Shown here piece by piece: positions 37,101-46,100 of a stretch of DNA of 64,000 nucleotides. Within the stretch, counting starts at the first letter, position 1. Each line of letters begins with the position of its first letter. The notes under the pieces were generated by a model that was not told where the DNA came from, did not search any database, and saw only the letters and a program-made list of their open reading frames with translations. Origin of the DNA: Ricordea florida (lineage: Eukaryota > Cnidaria > Anthozoa > Corallimorpharia > Ricordeidae); assembly GCA_949710005.1 (NCBI GenBank), contig OX453272.1:1147696-1211695 (forward strand), read 5' to 3'. The position numbers and the translations under genes are program-made.

Positions 37101-40100
37101 AAAAAGCTTTTGTTTTAAGAAGTCAGAACTCACAAAGGACAAAGCGAATGAACGCGAAAATCTGCCATCGGAAGCAATTGTGCATCAGAAGGCATGACGC
37201 TCCAGTGTTCATATTCAGAAGTTCGTTGTTCTGCAGGTGTCAAGCAGATTGTTTTCTTCGTGTCGTGAAACACTCTACCCTCTTTAAACTCAACCATTGG
37301 CGGCAAAATGGCTTGCAGACTTTGATTTTAGGGATCGATTCGGAACTTGCTTCATTGGCTTCTTGCTTTACGTTAGTTTGTTTACCAAACAATGTTGACT
37401 CCGTCATCTTCAGGATTTGAAAATTATGCGAAAATGTTTTCCTTTCAAGTTATCCTGTTGCTAAAAATAAAAATACACCGACCAGAATTCTCTCTTTGTT
37501 ATGCTTTTTCTTGATGGATCAATCAACATTAATTTTAGTATGTAAAAATTGGTGGCATTGTTAAGATAAATATAATAAGCACAAATGGCTTATGTGCTTT
37601 CAACTTAGAAATATGCATATATTTCAAGCATGATATTATTTTGTGCGTCCACATGGACCCCTTCGTAGTATTTTATGGGGGTCCAAATGCAAAATATTGC
37701 GTTCCAGGACGCAATGACGTGCTCTGGATGCAACATTGTTCAATAATTCCTGTAAATAAATCAGTTGTAGAGAAACTTTCGTTCTGTTTTTATTGTCATT
37801 GTCCACTTACTGCGAGTCTGTTTTTCAAGTATTTCTTTCTGGAAGTGCTGTAACACACAATGAAAATTGAAATCTTTTGAAATTGATTTTTTTGTGAAAA
37901 TGACTTCGAAATTCCAGGTGCGTCTTATATACAGGTGCATCGTATATACCGGAAAATACGGTAACCCATACCCTCTGAAGAGTGACTTAATAGATTTTAC
38001 TCTGGCTAACGCCAGAAAACTTGACCCATCATAGGGAAACCCCTTAGGAGTTAACTCTTTAAGCCCAAGTATCAACATTCATTTTCTACTAACTGTTCTC
38101 ATATATTTGGTATGGTACCAGCGAAAAGAATTTGTTTAAAGTCTTTTTTTGTGATCATTTTGGTTATTCTCATAACCTGAATGGTTGATGAACAGTGAAT
38201 ATTGTAATGAGGAATTGGATGCTGGTCAATACTGGGACTTGAAGGATTAATTAATAAACAAAATGACTATCTCATCAATCTCCGGGAATAGTGGATTTAC
38301 ATGTAGCATACTATATTTACCTGCACATAATACACGCCTGTGTATAATGCACACCCGATATTTTCGACCATGATTTAAAAAAAAAAAAAACAAGTTTTGC
38401 ACAAACAAAAGCAGTAGTTAGTCTTTGTAAAATCATGTATTGAAAGAAAAATAGCTTGTTTTCGTATTTGAACATAGCCTGTAGAGCAGGCGTTTTGTGG
38501 TGTAAGAATACTAGTGCTTGTAATGAAGTTTGATCAATGATTTGGTTTGGACAACGCAGTCGGGATTGCCTGGAACATGTAACAAAAAAGCAGGCCTTAG
38601 AGCTTTTGGTTAAAGATAATCATTGATTTTAAGTTGTCCGTCTTCTCAGCACATCAATGACTGTCACTTGGTTCTTCTCACTCCTAAAACTTCTGATTGC
38701 TCAAGATAGACATGTTTTGTTGTTCGTGTTAGATGTTTTGTTTCAAGTCATTTAAATTCCTCCACAGACCAAAATGAAAACTTTTTAGTTGTAGTAACTT
38801 TAATGGTAGTCATTAACAAACAGTTACATTTACATCTAAGCTTTTGTTTTGTTGTTTAGAGTATGCTGGTGAGAACTTTCCTGAACAATGGGTTCCGTAT
38901 AATATAATACGCATCGCAAATTCGCACTGTAATTGCTCTGTAAAAAAAGTGCATATATTATTATACATGGGTAAATCCAGTATTCTGCAACTGTTTACCT
39001 CAATTTCAGAGAATACTTAACACTGCAAGTAACAGCGGTCAAGCCCACCATTAATTTTCAATTCCCAGATATGATTTCTATTACAGTGTTGTACCTGGTA
39101 GTCCCATATCTTGACAAGCCTATCATCAGCACCTGATATCAGGTAGGGTTTCTCTCCTCCATGAAAATAGTCCACACAGTTTACTCCCTACATACATGTA
39201 AAAACAATTATGACTATTAAAGAATCTGATCATTCTGGCAGTAAAACTGCCTTCCCCAAAGTGAATTTCTGAATCGGTTATGACTGCCTGTCTTCTGATA
39301 AGACTATAGCAGAGATTTAAAACAAGGTTTACAATCTAAGTATCGGGCCAAAGCAAATTTTGAAGAACGACAAACAGGTACGATCTTCCTGACATAAAAT
39401 AATGAACAATCTTGGGGGGTAAAGTTGTACCTTTTCATGTCCCTCCAGAGTGAAGTTTGGGGTGGTGGAACCAAGCTGCCAAACCTAAAAAAAGGAAAGG
39501 TAAAATCAGGGTGAGAACTTATGAGCCAAGCTTTACAGTACATGGAATTATGTTACATTGCAAACTAAAGCAGTTTTCTATACCTTGATTGTCCTATCCA
39601 GTGATGCACTAGCAAACTGGTTATTGTCCTTTGGGTTTATAACAATCTGCATGACATAATGAGTGTGTCCCTCAAACACCTGGCTACACTGCCACTTCTT
39701 GTCCCAATCCCACAGTTTAATCAACATGTCATCTACACAAAAAAATAACAGTTATTGAACTGACAAAGTTAACACTGACAACACTTAACTATCTTATTAG
39801 TAACCCTCCCTCGTAAGTGTCACACACTTCCTAACTCTTGTCTCATTGGAGGGAATTAAAATTTTTTAACATATTTTTTCTGGACCATAAATGTGACCTG
39901 GCAAGGGAAAACGGACACTAATGCTTTTTTGTCAAACAGGCAAGGAAAACGGTTAAAAACAGTTAACATGAGCATTTAAATGGGATTTTCTTTCCGTATA
40001 AACGGATAGCCAAACATTTTAAACGGTTGGGCAAAGTCATAATATCCTTTTTAAATAGTGTGCTATAAGTCCAGACGGTGACTGTGTTATATCATGAAAA

Positions 40101-43100
40101 CACCCGCTAAGGTTGTGACACATTCTTTGTTTTAATCGTGCGGATGAAAACAGTGGTCCCGCTGTTAACGAGGCAGGAAGTTTGCACGCAGCTATTGTGT
40201 TAAGAGCATGTTCTTTTGTTCTATCATGCGAGCGTGCCTTGTGCATGCATTCACCTTATAACCCTGAAATCCTACGGAGGGTCACAATTAGAAATCAAGC
40301 ACCTACCACTGCTGGTCAGAATGTATGGCTGTGTTGGATGAACAGCAATTGATCTTAGGTAATCAGAATGAGCTTCAAATCCATAAGTCTGTTAAACAAA
40401 ATACAGTTTGCTATGATTAAAGGAACTACAGTGTATAACAAATTCTGGTTTTCAGATTGAATTAAGCAGCAATTTCATTAAAACTAATATCATTAGAATT
40501 TGTCATCTTCTCTCAGGTCAGGAGCTCCAAAACAAATCAAGCCTACCTTACCATAGAACAAAAAAAAATGAGCATACAATCACGACAGTTAAATGGTAAT
40601 GCAAAATAATACTTGAAATTGGAAATGCCTGATTAAATGAAATACTGTGGATCACTGACAAAAGAAAAAAAATTAATTAAATTATTCTTCCTCATAGAAA
40701 AAGAAGAAATCTTGTGCATAAAAGAACATACAGTATATCCAGAAAAAAAAATCAATCTGTACTATTAACTTACATGTACATAGAAGTGTGTTTTCTGCAG
40801 GGTTTTCATTTCAAGGCATATACAATAATTATTTAGCATGACAAAATAGTAGTATACAGTTTATCTTAAAACTTTTACATGTCATGCTCGAGGGTACAGT
40901 ATACTAAACAACTATTTTTATTGCAGAACATTAATTTTTTTAACTTCAGTAGATGAACTATTAGTTTCACATCAGTCAGTCCCTTCCAAAAACATCTCCG
41001 CCCAAATGCAGAAAAGTTATAATTATATTTTTGCTATTAACCCTTTCACTACTAGAGCGGCCAATCGGAAATGCCATGTTTTTCCTAGAGGAGCCATAAG
41101 CGGCCAAGATGACCAAGATGAGTAGCACAATCACCCCTCCCATTTAATGGTCAGCCAGGTTTACAAGCGAATATCTCGCGATAGTTGCAAAGAAACACCG
41201 TAAGATTTTGAAATGTTTGGGGGAAATGGCAGTTCTTTCAAATGAACTAATCGATTTTCTGATGGTTCAAACAAGAGCCTATGAAAAATGGAACTACTTG
41301 TTCTAAAATGTGCTAATTTGGCATGTAACGCGTTACAGAAATGTGCACCTATGCGCGCATTCACAAGCTTACCGTGCCTTGTTAAACCACAAAGCAGTCT
41401 CAAAACAAAAGAAATCAGTAAAGCAATAACTTAAAACATAACTGGTGAAGTTTGAGGGGAATTACTTTATTATAAGGATAAAAAACAGGAGATTACTATT
41501 TCTGGTCCCCATGTAACGCACCCGCTCAGTCGTTTTACCTCTTCAAGATTATTCGGGATTTGTCACTTTCTAAAATCATCTAATACGAACTAAAACCCTG
41601 GGGCCGTAATGGGCTTTACTCAAGCTAACTTTATCTGTTAATTTGGCCAGATACAACCTAATGTAGCCGATGCGAGAACGATTTGAAGTTGACTGAAACA
41701 CATTTTATCTTTCCACAATAGAGTTAATTGCAACGACAGCTCACAATATTAAACAGGTCTCTTGATATCAACTCTTGATAAACCTGACATCGAAACGACA
41801 ACACACTGTTGGGCTTATATCGATCTGTCTTTGTTCCGAATTGTAGCTCTTTTAACGTCATAAAACGCGAGATATTCTTGATTGAATAAAACTGAAACAC
41901 TTTCTGGTGACATTGCTGTGCTCACAAAGCGTAACGAAGGAACAACAAGCGCGTAGAGTCGCGCAAGCCATTTCGAACCAGCCATGAATCTTCCCAAATT
42001 CGGTGGACTTGACTCGCTTTTCTTCCCCCAAAGAATCGCACGTGTTTAATGTCAATACAAGGGGTGGACGTCTGGCAGATTCAGGGCCTTTGTATTGCAT
42101 AACGTGACGAAAACGTGACATTTTCGTTCTTACAAGTACGTGCCTGTGTTCAAGGCAATCTACAAGCTGTCTATGCAGCAACATGAAGAGATCATTGGAT
42201 CAATGTAAATCTTGTAGATATTTGTTTATCATGGTAAAAAAAATCAACGATTTTGTTAAAACCTGTAAACTTGTGTAATTGGCCACGCCCACAAGGCATT
42301 ATGGGTAATTAAAAATTGCATTTTATCTCTCCTCAAATTGCAATTAATTAAAAATATAAAATGATATTGCCATCTAAGACTAAAATGCATTGAATAAAAC
42401 AATAAAGACAAATTTCCTGATGATTTTGATTTTTGACCCTGTGTTACACAAATGGGAGGGGTGATTGTGCTACTCATCCAAGACCATTAAATTTTTGGAC
42501 ACCCTGTACTCCCCTGTCAGGCAGCATTTGCTTACTACTTTTATTCTATTTTTTAGAGTGAACATTGACCAATTAAATCTCCCCAACTGTGCATAAATTT
42601 ACTTTCTTCTTTAGAGAGCGTGTGTTTTGGTACTGTTTATTTCACATCCAATCAAACATGGCGTCTTCATCACATCCTATTAGTCAAGCAGAATATCGTA
42701 AAATTTTAGGTTCTTCTGATGAGAAAAATAGCAATGAATCAGATAACAATAGTTCTGTGGAATCTGACATAGATTTCAGAGGATTAGAGCGAATCGGACA
42801 AAGAAAGTTCAGGGGAAAGCGAAGATTAAACAGGTTTGACGACCTAGCAGTAAACAATTTAACTATCACATCAGGAATCAACGTTGCTATTCACGATGAA
42901 GCTAAAGTAAATATCGTCTTTAAACTGATTTTTGGGGATTCCATCATTGATTTGGTGGTCCAAGAAACCAACAGAAATTAGCAAACACAGCCAGGCTTGA
43001 TAACTGGAATGATGTCATGGAACAAGAACTTTGTGCGTACTTTGGAATTTGTATCATTATGGGGATAAACAACATGCCAAGAATTTCAATGTTTGGTCAT

Positions 43101-46100
43101 CTGACTTGTTTAAAGGAAAAAGAGGCATTCAAGATGAAATGACTAAGAACAGGTTTGAAGAAATCAGCTAGTACATTCATTTTAATGATTCATTGCAAGA
43201 ACCACCATGAGGTGCCGATACAGTGTAATTACAACCGCTTGACCAAAGGAAAACAAAGCGAAGCTCTCTGGCTGATCCAATCAAAGAGCTGTGGATCCAG
43301 GGCAGGATATTTCTGTCCACATCAAAGGCAGGAAAAGAAAGTGTGCCCAGTGTATTACATGTGAGGCTGTCAGAAGAACACCAAAAGGATACAAAGTGGA
43401 GACGCGTTTCTTGTGTAAACTTTGTAAAGTTGCACTGTCCCCACTTGCCACAATGAGTCCCACATGCAGGCGGAATAAACTCCTTTGAACTTACCTTCTT
43501 CAGCCTAAACATTTTACAATGACTGTTGACCTGTTGTTGTTATGTTATTTTTCTTGTAGATTGTACATGGCTCTCCTGTTTACTTGCCATTTGTATAGTA
43601 AACCAATCTTTTATGACATTTGCAATGGCAGCAAAATTTGAACTTTTCAAAGAGCAATGTTGAACACAGTCAGTCTTTGCGATATTGTACTCTATGGGAC
43701 CTAACATTCCATTAAAATCTACTGAGTATATCAGTTTTGACTTTGTGTTCAAGCTCTTTGCGAAGTCTAATTAGTATTCAGGAACAGGAGGATTTGGGCC
43801 TAATTAGCATATAGTAGTGAAAAGGGTTAACTTCGATCGTTCAAAAATAAAAAAAAATTATCTTACCCTTTCCAAAGTGTTGTAATTAAAAACCCTAACC
43901 ATCATGTCATCCTAGTAAGCAACAAGAAGCAGGATTAGTTTGAGACAACTTCTGATGACACTTGTGTTAGAAGTTAATATGAAAGAGTACACTCACCGAT
44001 CCAGTAACTATCCAGTTTTTTCTTGGTACAAACTTTGCTGCACGAACTGAAAGAAAAAAGAAGGTGAGACTTGTTTTAGTTGGTTGAAATTTGCAATGAA
44101 GTACATTTTGTTTCAGTAGAAAAGGTTGGCGAAAGCACTGCAGTATATCAAACAACAGGTACAAACATCTTGAAATGATACAGAAAGAGTGCATGTAAAA
44201 TTATGTATATTACATGTAATTTATACTTGAAAATAATCTTTGTATACTTATGACAAATCCAGAATGTTATCATAATAATAACAATGATAATAATGAATTG
44301 AGTGTCAACTGTATCTAGCACTGACATATTAACTGGTGACACTGTAATTAAATAGAAAACATGTACCATGTTTCTGTCAAGTTATAGAAACACGAGTGGA
44401 TGTCTGGGAGAACAAGAAATGCTGTGGGAACACGGGCTGCAGGGGAGTGTTTCCAAAGCTTTTTTGACTTCTCCCAAACTTTCATGAGTGTTTCTATAAA
44501 ACAATTAGATTATGAGCTTGAGATTTCTGAGATTTCGTGATAGAAATTCCAGTCACGCAAAGAAATCGAGAGCAAATTATATAATTGTTTTAGTATGAAT
44601 CTACTAGTCGTTCAAAACTTTGTCTTTTCTGTAACAGCCTCGACCAGTAAACTGTCTAAATCTTCTTCACAGACACTTCGAAAACGTGAAGAAGCGGCCA
44701 CCATTTTGTTAGCAAGGGCACACTGAAACGCAACTCACTATCTATCGCAGAATAGGTAGTGGGTAGCGTAGCCAATCAGAGTTCAGAATGAAAAGGAATC
44801 CAGGGACTCTTTGACCCATGCAAGCGAAGGTTATCATTCTTCAGTTTCTGTCTTTTCACTTATAGCAACAGTATTGCTATTCCCCTCTGGATGAGATGCT
44901 ACAGTAGTCTATCACCGGGTTACCCAAACAGGTAGCATTACTCTATATTGCCAGTACTCATTTATACTTGGTTGGAGACAGAAAGTTTGGAAATATAGTA
45001 CTCATTGCTATCAAAGGAAACAACACAGTCCTATAAACTAGGCTTGAAACTGTGATCTTCTGACCATAAGTTCTAATAGTTACCTACTTCACTTACCTAC
45101 TTTCAAAAAAATTAGGGATTTTGGTAACAGTAAACCATACTGTGCACAGTAGTTTGTTGGGTTGTGTATGATTTCATCATGCATGTTTCAACTTGAACAG
45201 TATCTTACCTGGGAGATCTGTGACCTCAAATGTTTTGACTAGAGTCTGCGACTCATAATTCCAAACATGCACGTTACCATTGTACAAACTTGCTAACATC
45301 CATGGCTCAGTGGGGTGAACATCTACAGACTTCACACGGTCAGATCGAGCAGACAGCTTGCGCTAGTGAATGATATTTAACATAAAGCAACGTAAATCAG
45401 CGCTATTGTATCAAAGATTCCACTCACAAAAGTTTATGAATCAGATTATAAAATGGAGTTAAGACTACAAAACAATGCCACATTTGAAGCAAGGTGATGG
45501 AAAATAGTAAAGTTGTGGGATGATAATGTCAAAGTTAAGTAAGGGTACTGTATGTTAAAGCAACAAGCATGTGCACTAAGGCAACTGTGGTAGTAGGGAT
45601 AAAACCCTGTTGCTAACAAAAAAAAAGAAAAAAAAAAGAAAAACAGGGCTCAAAAGCCAGCAGCCACAGGGATGTAGATAAAAGCCGGGAGCTGGGAAAA
45701 TTACCCAGCTGTGAGCGTCATTTTTCCGGCTGTAAAGGTTAGAAGCCACCTCAAAAAGGACTTACTCTCCTTCCCAAATGTTTCCAGGGGAATTTCAGCA
45801 AATTTTTTCATGTAATTGCACCTTTGTTTCTCTTTTACTTCAACTGAACGTAACACTCCATTTTGTTGAATTCGAACGATCACAATGAGTTTCTGTTTGC
45901 AGGCTCTACTCGATGTATCAGTGGTATTTATACTTTATGGAAACAAACTAATGAATGCCAAACCGGGATTTCACAGGGAAAAGTTCCAAAGGGGATCAAT
46001 TTTGGACCCAAAATGAAGGAAAACACATTTCCAAGTCTAGATTTCCAATTTTTCCAGGGGAGCATGCCTTCGGATCCCTCTAGATGTATCATGCCAAAGG

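Larger units (their letters stand above)
26289..37961. mobile_element. Deleted pogo/Tigger-like transposon split by later insertions
   Basis: Left end ATGTATTTACCGGTAGATAA and right end (complement) CCGTATTTTCCGGTATATA are inverted copies. TA lies at 26287-26288 and 37962-37963. Only the C-terminal part of a transposase remains (26406-26840). The body was later split by the TTAA element 26958-36830 and the hAT-like element 36856-37738. Without them the pogo remnant would be only about 0.9 kb. Confidence 0.65.
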
